The notes beneath the pieces are model-generated. The model saw only the letters and a list, made by a program, of their open reading frames with translations. It did not search any database and was not told where the DNA came from. DNA of 45,109 bases, taken from assembly GCA_025465535.1 (NCBI GenBank), contig JAODMY010000151.1:1-45109 (forward strand). The letters run 5' to 3'. Numbering within the stretch: the stretch's first letter is position 1; every line of letters starts with the position of its first letter. The DNA is from Glaciihabitans sp. (GTDB taxonomy: Bacteria > Actinomycetota > Actinomycetes > Actinomycetales > Microbacteriaceae). The translations under genes and the position numbers were made by a program. This document shows, piece after piece, positions 14,873-23,150 of the stretch.

Positions 14873-16597
14873 TTACACCACCTCATCGGCGGCGTGATCG
14901 AAAACATCGGCGTCCGGCGCATCCTTGAACGGGCCGGTACCGGTCGGGATCTCTGCCTCGGGGTGGTTGATATCGAAGGCCGGGGACTCCGAACGGATGC
15001 GCGGAATCGACGTGAAGTTGTGCCGGGGCGGCGGGCAGGACGTCGCCCACTCCAGCGACCGTCCATAGCCCCAGGGGTCATTCGCGGTGACCTTTGGCCC
15101 GCGACGTGCAGTGATGTAGACGTTGTAGAGGAACGGAATCATCGAGATACCGAGGAACGTGGCACCAATGGTCGAGACCTGGTTCATCCAGGTCACGCCG
15201 TCGGTGGGCAGGTAGCTCCAGTATCGGCGCGGCATTCCCTCGACCCCGATCCAGTGCTGGATGAGGAAGGTGGTGTGGAACCCGATGAACAACAACCAGA
15301 AGTGCACCTTGCCAAGGCGCTCGTTGAGCATCTTGCCCGTCCACTTGGGCCACCAGAAATAGAACCCGCTGAACATCGCGAAGACGACGGTGCCGAAGAC
15401 CACGTAGTGGAAGTGAGCGACAACGAAGTAGGTGTCCGAGACGTGGAAGTCCAGCGGCGGGGAGGCGAGGATGACACCCGTGAGGCCACCGAACGTGAAC
15501 GTGATCAGGAAGCCGATCGCCCACATCATCGGAGTCTCGAACGTCACCGAACCACGCCACATGGTGCCGATCCAGTTGAAGATCTTCACCCCGGTCGGAA
15601 CCGCGATCAGCATCGTCAGGAGCGAAAAGAACGGCAGCAGCACGGAGCCGATGACGTACATGTGGTGCGCCCACACCGTGACCGACAGCGCGGCGATCGC
15701 GATGGTCGCGTAGATCAGGGTCTTGTAACCGAAGATCGGCTTCCGACTGAACACCGGGAACACCTCACTGACGATGCCGAAGAATGGCAACGCGATGATG
15801 TACACCTCAGGGTGCCCGAAGAACCAGAAGAGGTGCTGCCACAGCAGCGTTCCACCGGTCGCCGCGTCAAAGGCGTGGGCGCCGACGGTGCGATCCGCAC
15901 CAAGCGCGAGCAGCCCAGCCGCAAAGACGGGGAACGCCATGATCACCAGAACCGAGGTCACAAGGGTGTTCCAGGTGAAGATCGGCATCCGGAACATGGT
16001 CATACCGGGGGCGCGCATCGTGATGATGGTGGCGATGAAGTTCACCGCACCGAGGATCGTGCCGAACCCCGCCAAAGCCAAACCGAACACCCATAGGTTT
16101 CCGCCGAGTCCTGGCGTGAACGTCGTGCTATTTAGTGGTGCATAGGCCGTCCAGCCGAAAGACGCCGCACCCTGCGGGGTGAGAAACCCTGCAACCGTGA
16201 TGATGCCGCCGAACAGGTAAAGCCAATAAGCGAACGCGTTCAACCTCGGGAACGCGACATCCGGCGCCCCAATTTGCAACGGCATGATCACATTCGCGAA
16301 GCCGGCGAAGAGCGGCGTAGCGAACAGCAGGAGCATGATCGTGCCGTGCATCGTGAACAGCTGGTCGTATTGCTCCGGCGTACCGACCAACGCCTCGCCG
16401 GGCTCGAACAGCTGGGCACGGATCACCAGCGCCATCACGCCGCCGAGGCAAAAGAACAGGAAGGAGGTGATCAGGTAGAGGTACCCGATGGTCTTGTGGT
16501 CGGTCGACGTGATCCACGCGACGACAACGTTGCCCTTCCGATGCGGCGCGTAGGGGCCGCGCTGTTGGACCGTGGGAGTGGATCGCGTTGCCGTCAT
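14873..16597 (-). CDS. ctaD: Cytochrome c oxidase subunit I, aa3 type
   Basis: 574 residues with 12 membrane helices. All key residues are visible. Low-spin haem ligands are His84 (FTMHGTIML) and a His in [10 protein letters not shown] (395/397). Cu-B ligands are His262 with the cross-linked Tyr266 (GHPEVY) and the pair His311-His312 (WAHHMYVIG). Glu264 is the proton gate and Lys292 (FGYKTL) the K-channel residue. It reduces O2 to water and pumps protons. No ctaC, ctaE or ctaF lies beside it, so it is either the displaced single copy or a second subunit I. A small membrane protein gene follows 4 bases downstream. Confidence 0.96.
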   Translation of the reverse strand: MTATRSTPTVQQRGPYAPHRKGNVVVAWITSTDHKTIGYLYLITSFLFFCLGGVMALVIRAQLFEPGEALVGTPEQYDQLFTMHGTIMLLLFATPLFAGFANVIMPLQIGAPDVAFPRLNAFAYWLYLFGGIITVAGFLTPQGAASFGWTAYAPLNSTTFTPGLGGNLWVFGLALAGFGTILGAVNFIATIITMRAPGMTMFRMPIFTWNTLVTSVLVIMAFPVFAAGLLALGADRTVGAHAFDAATGGTLLWQHLFWFFGHPEVYIIALPFFGIVSEVFPVFSRKPIFGYKTLIYATIAIAALSVTVWAHHMYVIGSVLLPFFSLLTMLIAVPTGVKIFNWIGTMWRGSVTFETPMMWAIGFLITFTFGGLTGVILASPPLDFHVSDTYFVVAHFHYVVFGTVVFAMFSGFYFWWPKWTGKMLNERLGKVHFWLLFIGFHTTFLIQHWIGVEGMPRRYWSYLPTDGVTWMNQVSTIGATFLGISMIPFLYNVYITARRGPKVTANDPWGYGRSLEWATSCPPPRHNFTSIPRIRSESPAFDINHPEAEIPTGTGPFKDAPDADVFDHAADEVV

Positions 16598-16671
16598 AAT
16601 TCCCCAACCAGCGCAACGCCGCAGGAACTAGCAGCGTGCAGATCGCAGTGGTAAATCGCTCAGATTCGGGC

Positions 16672-16683
16672 GGTTAGGTAACC
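16672..16683. promoter_or_regulatory. Inverted repeat at the ctaD transcription start region
   Basis: GGTTA-GG-TAACC lies just downstream of the candidate ctaD -10 box, where a repressor would block initiation. No binding protein can be assigned. Confidence 0.3.
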
Positions 16684-16687
16684 TCAG

Positions 16688-16716
16688 ATTTTACCAGCGG
16701 ATATCCCCGGACACAA
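16688..16716 (-). promoter_or_regulatory. Candidate ctaD promoter
   Basis: On the minus strand, TTGTGT (16716-16711), a 17-base spacer and TAAAAT (16693-16688). The -35 box is weak, the -10 box good. It would give a leader of about 85 bases before the ATG at 16597. Confidence 0.45.
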
Positions 16717-16740
16717 TGAAAACGGCGAGCCGGACAGTTT

Positions 16741-17742
16741 CTAGTCCCGCAAGATGGATGTGCGCCTCATCGTGTCCGATGGCCGTTCGGAAAAGCGGCG
16801 TCGGTAGCTAGCGGCGAAGCGCCCGAAGTGGCTGATTCCCCATCTCGCCGCGACCTCGGTCACCGTGACCGAACCCGGAGCGGCAGAGGAGAGCTCCTCG
16901 TGTATCTGTTCCAGGCGCAACTGCCGGAGGTAGGCCATCGGGGTGTTGCTCATTCCCCTGCGAAACCCTTCCTGGAGGCTGCGCACACTGACACCGACAT
17001 CGCCCGCCAATTCGGAGACGGTCCACGCGTGCTCCGGTGTGGCCTTGAGCAATTCCACTGCTTGCGCTACGGGACGCGGCCCGGCGGAGGCGGCGGTGGA
17101 ACTGAGGGCTGCGGAATGGTTGTGTGGTTGAGCAAACAGGAGAGATTCCATCAGCACCTGTTCAAGGCGCTGCGCGGCGAGCGGATGTTGGAGCGGCCCG
17201 CGTTCGTTCTTCGACGCCTGATCGATGAGGCGGAGTGTCTGAAGCACCGTGCGGCCTGGTCCCGTCGTCAGGTCCAGTGCGGCGGAGAACACCAGCGGTT
17301 TGACGACGCTGCGGCCGAGGAGGTTTTCCAGTTGCAGCTGCAGTTCCGCGCGAGGGACCATCAGCGACACCTGGGCAAAATCCTTATCGCAATCCAGGTC
17401 GGCGGGGTGGCCGGGCATGAACACGGCGGCAGTCCGCGGTGTTGCATAGACGGGACTGTGCATGCCCGCCCGCATCGTCGCTCTGCCCGTCAACGGTATG
17501 TCGACGTGGTAGTCGGTGGCTTCGCTAGTGCGGATCCGAACCGCGTCGCCGAATCGCAGGTAACCCGCGGTCACGCGCCCCACTTTGATGACGTTAAGTC
17601 GCAGATCCAGCGCTGTGGACGCCGAGGCCGAGGAAAAATCCAGCGGCAGGAATACATCGCTGAGCACTTGGCGCGCGTGGTCGATGTCGCCTGACGATGC
17701 GACCGGGTACCTCCGGAACATCTCGCTGGTGGCTAGTGGCAC
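16741..17742 (-). CDS. AraC-family transcriptional regulator
   Basis: 333 residues. The N-terminal two-thirds resemble the AraC-binding-like domain 2 found in NphR/FeaR-type regulators (YHVDIPLTGRATMRAG, PGHPADLDCDKDFAQVSLMV). The C-terminal 100 residues contain two helix-turn-helix units: AWTVSELAGDVGVSVRSLQEGF and VTEVAARWGISHFGRFAASYRRRF. The start is GTG 17742, with a TATACT box 6 bases upstream (leaderless). An open extension to 17850 is rich in Arg and has no homology. It precedes ctaD on the same strand but is separated from it by 143 bases and the ctaD promoter. Regulators of this branch usually control degradation of aromatic or amine compounds. No such genes are adjacent. Confidence 0.87.
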   Translation of the reverse strand: MPLATSEMFRRYPVASSGDIDHARQVLSDVFLPLDFSSASASTALDLRLNVIKVGRVTAGYLRFGDAVRIRTSEATDYHVDIPLTGRATMRAGMHSPVYATPRTAAVFMPGHPADLDCDKDFAQVSLMVPRAELQLQLENLLGRSVVKPLVFSAALDLTTGPGRTVLQTLRLIDQASKNERGPLQHPLAAQRLEQVLMESLLFAQPHNHSAALSSTAASAGPRPVAQAVELLKATPEHAWTVSELAGDVGVSVRSLQEGFRRGMSNTPMAYLRQLRLEQIHEELSSAAPGSVTVTEVAARWGISHFGRFAASYRRRFSERPSDTMRRTSILRD

Positions 17743-17748
17743 CCCGAG

Positions 17749-17777
17749 AGTATAGGTCTGGCGTCTTCGTCTTCGCA
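17749..17777 (-). promoter_or_regulatory. Promoter of the AraC-family gene (leaderless)
   Basis: On the minus strand, TGCGAA (17777-17772, poor -35), a 17-base spacer and TATACT (17754-17749), then 6 bases to GTG 17742. Confidence 0.45.
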
Positions 17778-17840
17778 TGGTTCGGGTGCGGCGTTGATTG
17801 GGCTGCTGCGCAAAGTGGATATTCGTCCGCGTTGGGCGGA

Positions 17841-17869
17841 TTGCGCGCACGGCAACATCAACCTAATTT
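17841..17869 (+). promoter_or_regulatory. Promoter of the SGNH-GAF gene
   Basis: TTGCGC (17841-17846), a 17-base spacer and TAATTT (17864-17869). The leader of about 43 bases ends in AGGGGAG in front of ATG 17919. Confidence 0.45.
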
Positions 17870-17918
17870 TGAGTACGTCTGCAGCCCATCGGCTGTCGTT
17901 CATTACTTAGGGGAGTCG

Positions 17919-19151
17919 ATGGGGAATGTGCCTCGCTGGGTCGGCGTCCCAGTGCTGCGGGCGTGGGTAGCCTCGAAGACGGGCGAGGTCAATCGACTCC
18001 CGCGGCCCCGTGACGCACCGGAATCGCACTCGATTGGATTCAACAGCGATCGCGTGCTCATCTTCGGAGGAGGTCCCGCAGTCGGATGGGGCGTCCTCAG
18101 CCACGAGGTAGCACTTCCCGGCGCTCTTGGTCGCGCGTTGTCCCGCCGAACGGGTCGAGGGGCGGATGTTTACGTCCGTGCGGTTCCGCGCCTGAAGGTC
18201 GGCTCAGCCGCTGATGAACTGAGCAGGATCAAGCTGTGCAGGTATGACGCGCTACTCGTCACCCTGGGCGTGAACGACGCCGGAGCCCTAACATCGCTAG
18301 CATCCTGGCGACGTGATCTCACCAGCACGCTGCGCGCGATAGCTCGAGCGTCATCGCCGGACTCGCGGATCTTCGTGGCCGGCGTGCATCCAATCCGTTC
18401 GATCCCGGTCTACAACAGCCCGCTTGGTTCTATCGCAGACGCACACGCCCGAAAGATGAACTCCATTTCCGCGGCGATCTGCACTCTGGAGCCGCGTGTG
18501 ACGTACGTCCCGCTGACCGCTCCGGAGGAAAGCAGCGCCCTCCGTTTCCGCGACGCGATGTCGTACCGGCACTGGGGCGAAGAACTGGCCGAGAGTATGG
18601 CGCCCCAACTGGATGCCCAATGCCTGCTGGCCGATTTCGACCGGAGGCTGAGAGGCGAAGAAGGTCCGGGTCCCGAGAGGGAAAGGCAAGCGGCTGTTAG
18701 GGAACTCGGAATTCTCCGCACCGATCGAACCTGGCATTTCGACGACATCGTTGCGCAGGCATGTACTACCTTCGGTGTGCGATCGGCCACCGTGAGCGTT
18801 ATCGATTCCGACCGACTCGTCCACAAGGCGCAGGTAGGAGACGTGCCCCAGCTGATTACGCTCGGCGAATCTTTCACTGCGTCGGTCATCCGTGAACGGG
18901 ACGGCATGATCGTGCCCGACGCAGACGCCGATGCCCGATTCCGGAATCTGCCACACGTGGCTGGTGAACCACGCATCCGCTTCTATGCCGGATTCCCCGT
19001 GGAGAGCCCCGACGGAAGCCGGATCGGCACTCTGAACATCTTCGACCCGGCGCCACGGTTCTCGCATGACTTGTGGCGGTTGCTCAGTCTCCGCGAGTTC
19101 GGTTTCATGGTTCAGGCAGAGATACGTCGTGGCGGTGATCGGCGGCGCTGA
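17919..19151 (+). CDS. SGNH-fold hydrolase-like domain fused to a GAF domain
   Basis: 410 residues. Residues 40-250 follow the SGNH/GDSL order: a block I strand VLIFGGGPAVGWGV, then block III LVTLGVNDAGA (G-x-N-D) and a C-terminal YRHWGEELAE carrying a His. At block I the nucleophile triplet G-D-S reads G-G-P, so the usual catalytic Ser is absent. Residues about 268-405 form a GAF domain (FDDIVAQACTTFGV, VIRERDGMIVPDADADARF, RIGTLNIFD). There is no signal peptide and no output domain after the GAF. AGGGGAG upstream fixes the ATG. Enzyme with a ligand-sensing domain, or a binding protein derived from an esterase; the role is unknown. Confidence 0.75.
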   Translation: MGNVPRWVGVPVLRAWVASKTGEVNRLPRPRDAPESHSIGFNSDRVLIFGGGPAVGWGVLSHEVALPGALGRALSRRTGRGADVYVRAVPRLKVGSAADELSRIKLCRYDALLVTLGVNDAGALTSLASWRRDLTSTLRAIARASSPDSRIFVAGVHPIRSIPVYNSPLGSIADAHARKMNSISAAICTLEPRVTYVPLTAPEESSALRFRDAMSYRHWGEELAESMAPQLDAQCLLADFDRRLRGEEGPGPERERQAAVRELGILRTDRTWHFDDIVAQACTTFGVRSATVSVIDSDRLVHKAQVGDVPQLITLGESFTASVIRERDGMIVPDADADARFRNLPHVAGEPRIRFYAGFPVESPDGSRIGTLNIFDPAPRFSHDLWRLLSLREFGFMVQAEIRRGGDRRR

Positions 19152-19320
19152 CCGTTGAGTCCGTCGAGCCGTGACGTACCCCGGATATAGCCTGATCGAG
19201 GAGTCACCCGCAATTGCGCGACCTTGCTCCTCTCACCATTGCCAGCCGACCACCGCCCTGCTCGCGCGCGGTGACGCGAAGGACGGATGCCCCCATGCCC
19301 GACAGCGAAGTCGCAGTCTG

Positions 19321-22300
19321 ATGTTCCTGCGCGACGACGCCGTCATCTACAGCGCGAGCGACCTCGCCGCTGCCGCGAGTTGCGAGTGGGCGCTCATGCG
19401 CAAGCTCGATGGACAGCTGGGGCGCATCCCCAGGGCGGTCAAGAACGAGGACGACATGCTCAAGCGGGCGGGCCGTCTCGGCACCGCGCACGAGCGAGCG
19501 ACACTCGCAAAATTGAAGGAGACCCGCGAGGTCGTTGAGTTTGCGCAGGGTGCCTTCGACGACTTCGAACAGGGTGCCGCCGACACCCTCGAAGCGCTGA
19601 GGGGCGACGTGGACGTGCTCTACCAGGCGACCTTTTTCGACGGACGCCTGCTCGGCTATGCCGACTTCATCATGAAGAACGGCGCCGGTGTCTACGAGGT
19701 CTACGACACCAAACTCGCGCGCAAAGCAAAGATCACGGCACTGCTGCAGCTCGCGGCGTACGCCGATCAACTGACCCGCCTCGGCATTCCGATCGGCGAC
19801 GACGTGCATGTCATCCTGGGGGACGGGCGCACGAGTTCGCACCAGCTCCGCGACATCCTTCCCGTCTATCTCAAGCGGCGCAAGCGTCTGCAGTCCATCC
19901 TCGACGAGCGGATGCTCGACGACGGCGAATCCCCGTGGGGCGACCCGCGCTACACGGCATGCGGGCGCTGCGAGGCGTGCTCCGAGCAGGTCGACCTGCA
20001 CCGTGACGTGCTGCTCGTTGCGGGCATGAAGCTCACCCAGCGCAGCCTGCTCAACGCGGCCGGCGTGCTGACCATCGACGACCTCGCCGTGCGAACCGCT
20101 CACGTCGACAAACTCCCCGATACCACTCTCGCTTCGCTGCGGGAACAGGCGGCGCTGCAGATCGAGCACACCGCCGATGGCAAGCCCGCGGTGCACGTGT
20201 ACAACGCGGCGGCGCTCGCCGCCATCCCGGAACCCGACGAGGGCGATATCTTCTTCGACTTCGAGGGCGATCCGCTGTACAGCGAGTCGGGCGGCCCCGA
20301 GTGGGGCATCGACTACCTGTTCGGACTCGTTGAGACGGATGGTACTTTCCGGCCGTTCTGGGCGCACACCTACGCGGAAGAGAAGCAGGCGCTGATCGAC
20401 TTCCTGGCGTACGCGACCGAGCGGCGGCAGCGGCATCCGAACATGCACATCTACCATTACGCCTCCTATGAGCGAACGCACCTGTTGTCGCTCGCCGCCC
20501 GGCACGGCGTGGGGGAGGACGCCGTCGACGACCTGCTCCGGGAGAACGTGCTCGTCGACCTGTACCCGATCGTGCGCAAGGCCGTGCGGGTCGGCAGTCA
20601 CAGCTATTCGATCAAGAAACTCGAGCCGCTGTACATGGGAGACGAGCACCGCGAAGGCGTATCCAACGCGGCCGACTCGATCACCGAGTATGCGGATGCG
20701 CGCGAGCTGATCGACTCGGGCGATCCGGCCTTGGTCGCCCGGGGCGAGGCCAAGCTCGACGCGATCGGCAGCTACAACGAGTACGACTGCGTCTCCACGT
20801 TGAAGCTGCGCGACTGGATGCTCGGACTCGCAGCTTCGGCGAGGGTGGCCCCGGCTCGCGGTGAGCAACTGCTGCTCGACTATGTCGCGCGGGAACCGAG
20901 CCCCGCGTATCTGGCGCTCGCCGCCCACATCGAAGACGTCGAGCCGGGGGACCGCACGGCCGACAACACCGCGATCGCGCTAGCCTCCGCCGCCATCGAT
21001 TACCACCGCCGGGAGGCAAAGAAGTTCTGGCAGGACCACTTCGCCCGCCTCGTCGAGCCCTTCGACGACTGGGCAGACACCCGCAACGTGCTGCTCGTCG
21101 AGGGCGGAACGGTCGAGCGGGAGTGGTATCGGGAGGGTGGGCAGCGCTCCGACCGCCGCATCCTTCGGCTGTGGGGAGCGCTCGCTCCCGGCAGCTCGAT
21201 CAAGCCAGACAACCAGCCCTACCTCGTCTACGAAGATCCCCAGCCCGACATCGCCCTCACGCGGTCGCCCGGGGCGCGGGCGTCCCGACAGGCCACGGTC
21301 CTCGACATCATCGAGGGAGACATTGTTGACGAGAATGGCCACACGGTCTTCATCGTCGAAGAGACGCTCGAGAGCGGCGCGGCGCGGTACTTCCAGCTGC
21401 CGCGGGCGCTCGCACCCGCCGCACCACCGCGAGCCTCCCCCCAGCCCGAAGCGATTGCGGAGTGGGGCGGCGAAGTGCTCGGCGCGTTGCCGGGCATGCT
21501 CGCGGACCCGGCCCTGGACATCCTTCGTCGGCAGCCACCGCGCGGCGCCGTCGCGCCCGTGATTGAGGGCGACACGATCGCTGCCATTGTGCGGTCGCTG
21601 CTGAGCCTCGACCACTCGTACCTCGCGGTGCAGGGTCCTCCCGGCACGGGCAAGACGTACACCGGCTCGCATGTGATCACCGAGCTGGTCGTGAAGCACG
21701 GCTGGAAGGTCGGCGTGGTCGCGCAGGGGCACGCCAACGTCGAGAACATGCTCGAGGCGATCGTGAAGGCGGGGCTCGATCCGGACCTGATCGGCAAGCG
21801 ACCCAAAGACAGGGATGCGCCGGCCGTTCCGTGGAAGGTGCTGACCCCGCCGCAGGTGGCTTCGTTCACGGGGCAGTCAGGCGGCTGGGTGCTCGGCGGC
21901 ACCGCGTGGACCTTCAGCAACCCGACCGCGGTGCCACGCGAGACGCTCGACCTTCTCGTGATCGACGAGGCTGGACAGTTCTCGTTGGCGAGCACGATCG
22001 CGTCGGCGGTGTCCGCCAAGCGCGTGCTGCTGCTCGGCGACCCGCAGCAGCTTCCGCAGGTGAGCCAGGGCGCGCATCCTGAACCGGTGGATGAGTCGGC
22101 TCTCGGCTGGCTGTCCGAAGGCCACGATGTGCTGCCAGCCGAGTTCGGCTACTTCCTCGAACGGAGCTGGCGGATGCACCCGGCCCTGTGCGCACCGGTC
22201 TCGCGGCTGTCGTACGAGGACAAGCTCGAATCCCGGGCGGGGGCGCGGATGCTCGTGGGCGCCGACCCCGGGTTGCATCCGGTCGCGGTCGCGCACACCG

Positions 22301-22743
22301 GCAACTCGACGCAGTCCGCGGAGGAGGCCGCGCGCGTAGTCCAGATCGTGCGGGATCACCTGGGCGACGCGTGGACCGACAAGAGCGAGACTAGACCGCT
22401 CGACAAGTCGGACATCATCGTGGTCGCGCCCTACAACGCGCAGGTCGAGCTGATCCGGCTGCGTCTTACCGAAGCCGGCTTCGGCGACGTGCCGGTCGGG
22501 ACAGTAGACAAGTTCCAGGGGCGTGAGGCCGCCATCGCGATCGTCTCGATGTCGGCGTCCTCGGCGGTCGACGTGCCGCGCGGGCTGGAGTTTCTTCTCC
22601 TCGCCAACCGCCTCAACGTCGCAATTTCGCGGGCGCAGTGGGCGGCATACCTTCTCTACTCACCAGCACTCTTGGATGCGCTGCCGACAAGCGCAGCGGG
22701 ACTCGCCCAGCTGAGCGCGTTCATCGAGTTGGTGGAGGGCTGA
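19321..22743 (+). CDS. RecB-like nuclease fused to SF1 helicase (TM0106 family)
   Basis: 1140 residues. Residues 1-220 form a RecB-type PD-(D/E)xK nuclease with GYADFIMKNG and VYEVYDTKLARKAK (Asp, then Glu/Asp-x-Lys). It is bracketed by Cys21 and the cluster ACGRCEAC (Cys214, 217, 220), the 1+3 pattern of [4Fe-4S] nucleases such as Cas4, AddB and Dna2. A middle RNase H-like region begins IFFDFEGDPLY. The C-terminal half is a superfamily 1 helicase: Walker A QGPPGTGKTYTG, Walker B LLVIDEAGQF, LLGDPQQLPQ, VDKFQGREAAI and NRLNVAISRAQ. Likely a cytosolic DNA end-processing enzyme. The ATG at 19321 begins just before the nuclease's first helix; the open 50 residues upstream show no homology. Confidence 0.9.
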   Translation: MFLRDDAVIYSASDLAAAASCEWALMRKLDGQLGRIPRAVKNEDDMLKRAGRLGTAHERATLAKLKETREVVEFAQGAFDDFEQGAADTLEALRGDVDVLYQATFFDGRLLGYADFIMKNGAGVYEVYDTKLARKAKITALLQLAAYADQLTRLGIPIGDDVHVILGDGRTSSHQLRDILPVYLKRRKRLQSILDERMLDDGESPWGDPRYTACGRCEACSEQVDLHRDVLLVAGMKLTQRSLLNAAGVLTIDDLAVRTAHVDKLPDTTLASLREQAALQIEHTADGKPAVHVYNAAALAAIPEPDEGDIFFDFEGDPLYSESGGPEWGIDYLFGLVETDGTFRPFWAHTYAEEKQALIDFLAYATERRQRHPNMHIYHYASYERTHLLSLAARHGVGEDAVDDLLRENVLVDLYPIVRKAVRVGSHSYSIKKLEPLYMGDEHREGVSNAADSITEYADARELIDSGDPALVARGEAKLDAIGSYNEYDCVSTLKLRDWMLGLAASARVAPARGEQLLLDYVAREPSPAYLALAAHIEDVEPGDRTADNTAIALASAAIDYHRREAKKFWQDHFARLVEPFDDWADTRNVLLVEGGTVEREWYREGGQRSDRRILRLWGALAPGSSIKPDNQPYLVYEDPQPDIALTRSPGARASRQATVLDIIEGDIVDENGHTVFIVEETLESGAARYFQLPRALAPAAPPRASPQPEAIAEWGGEVLGALPGMLADPALDILRRQPPRGAVAPVIEGDTIAAIVRSLLSLDHSYLAVQGPPGTGKTYTGSHVITELVVKHGWKVGVVAQGHANVENMLEAIVKAGLDPDLIGKRPKDRDAPAVPWKVLTPPQVASFTGQSGGWVLGGTAWTFSNPTAVPRETLDLLVIDEAGQFSLASTIASAVSAKRVLLLGDPQQLPQVSQGAHPEPVDESALGWLSEGHDVLPAEFGYFLERSWRMHPALCAPVSRLSYEDKLESRAGARMLVGADPGLHPVAVAHTGNSTQSAEEAARVVQIVRDHLGDAWTDKSETRPLDKSDIIVVAPYNAQVELIRLRLTEAGFGDVPVGTVDKFQGREAAIAIVSMSASSAVDVPRGLEFLLLANRLNVAISRAQWAAYLLYSPALLDALPTSAAGLAQLSAFIELVEG

Positions 22744-22856
22744 CGCGGCTCAACCCTCAGTGGTTGGTGGGCGTAAATTAGGCGGCTACACCCGTCTCTC
22801 GCTCAAAAACTAGGACGCTCGACGACTACCACGACCGCTTTGCAATTTGTAAAAAA

Positions 22857-22918
22857 ACTAAGGCTTGCAGCGGGATAGTTCCTAGTGGTTTCAATGGCCT
22901 CTGCGTAATTTGGACCGC
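22857..22918 (+). promoter_or_regulatory. Shared regulon promoter element, copy 1 (ABC transporter)
   Basis: This 62-bp stretch aligns without gaps to 27725-27786 with 43 identical bases. It contains the direct repeat GATAGTT (22874-22880) and AGTGGTT (22884-22890), period 10, and a -10-like TAATTT (22906-22911). No -35 box is present; the repeat occupies that place, as for an AraC/XylR-type activator. The likely binding protein is the regulator encoded at 26478-27680. Confidence 0.65.
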
Positions 22919-23040
22919 AGGAAAGGGGACGAGAATTACGCGAAAATTGCGATGTGTCGAGATGAGATTCGAAGATTTTGTCCTGAATCGTCGCGTCGCT
23001 TTTCCGAAGATGCCGCTCCGGCGTCCCATCGCGTTTTGAG

Positions 23041-23058
23041 CAGGCGGCTAGCCGTCTG
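23041..23058 (+). other. Stem-loop in the ABC operon leader
   Basis: CAGGCGG-CTAG-CCGTCTG forms a 7-bp stem (one G-T pair) with a 4-base loop. It is not followed by a T run, so it is more likely a leader structure or protein site than a terminator. Confidence 0.35.
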
Positions 23059-23150
23059 AGAACTTGCCGGATCACTTGGCGCTCGTGCCCCGATCCCGTC
23101 TTTGCTGAGCGCGGAAACTAGTACCACCAATGAGACAAAGGAGTCCCAAA

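Larger units (their letters stand above)
22744..23150. other. Intergenic region upstream of the sugar ABC operon
   Basis: 407 bases without a convincing gene, lower in GC than the flanks. It holds the shared regulon element at 22857-22918, then a leader of about 230 bases before the TTG start. Just after the element is AGGAAAGG (22919-22926), the same ribosome-binding sequence that precedes the Gfo/Idh/MocA gene in the sister copy. Here it is not followed by a usable start codon, so the segment looks like a duplicated promoter whose original gene start was lost. A stem-loop lies at 23041-23058. Confidence 0.6.

Noticed and set aside
14861-16096. A 411-codon plus-strand frame opposite ctaD
   Set aside because: Composition is His/Asp/Arg-rich, the typical antisense image of a membrane protein gene.
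19204-20928. A 574-codon open frame on the minus strand opposite the nuclease-helicase gene
   Set aside because: No recognisable domain and biased composition; mirrors codon positions of the real gene.
19321-22743. Reading the RecB-like nuclease-helicase as part of a phage-defence island
   Set aside because: The neighbours are a GAF fusion protein and a sugar transporter; no toxin, methylase or other defence gene is nearby.
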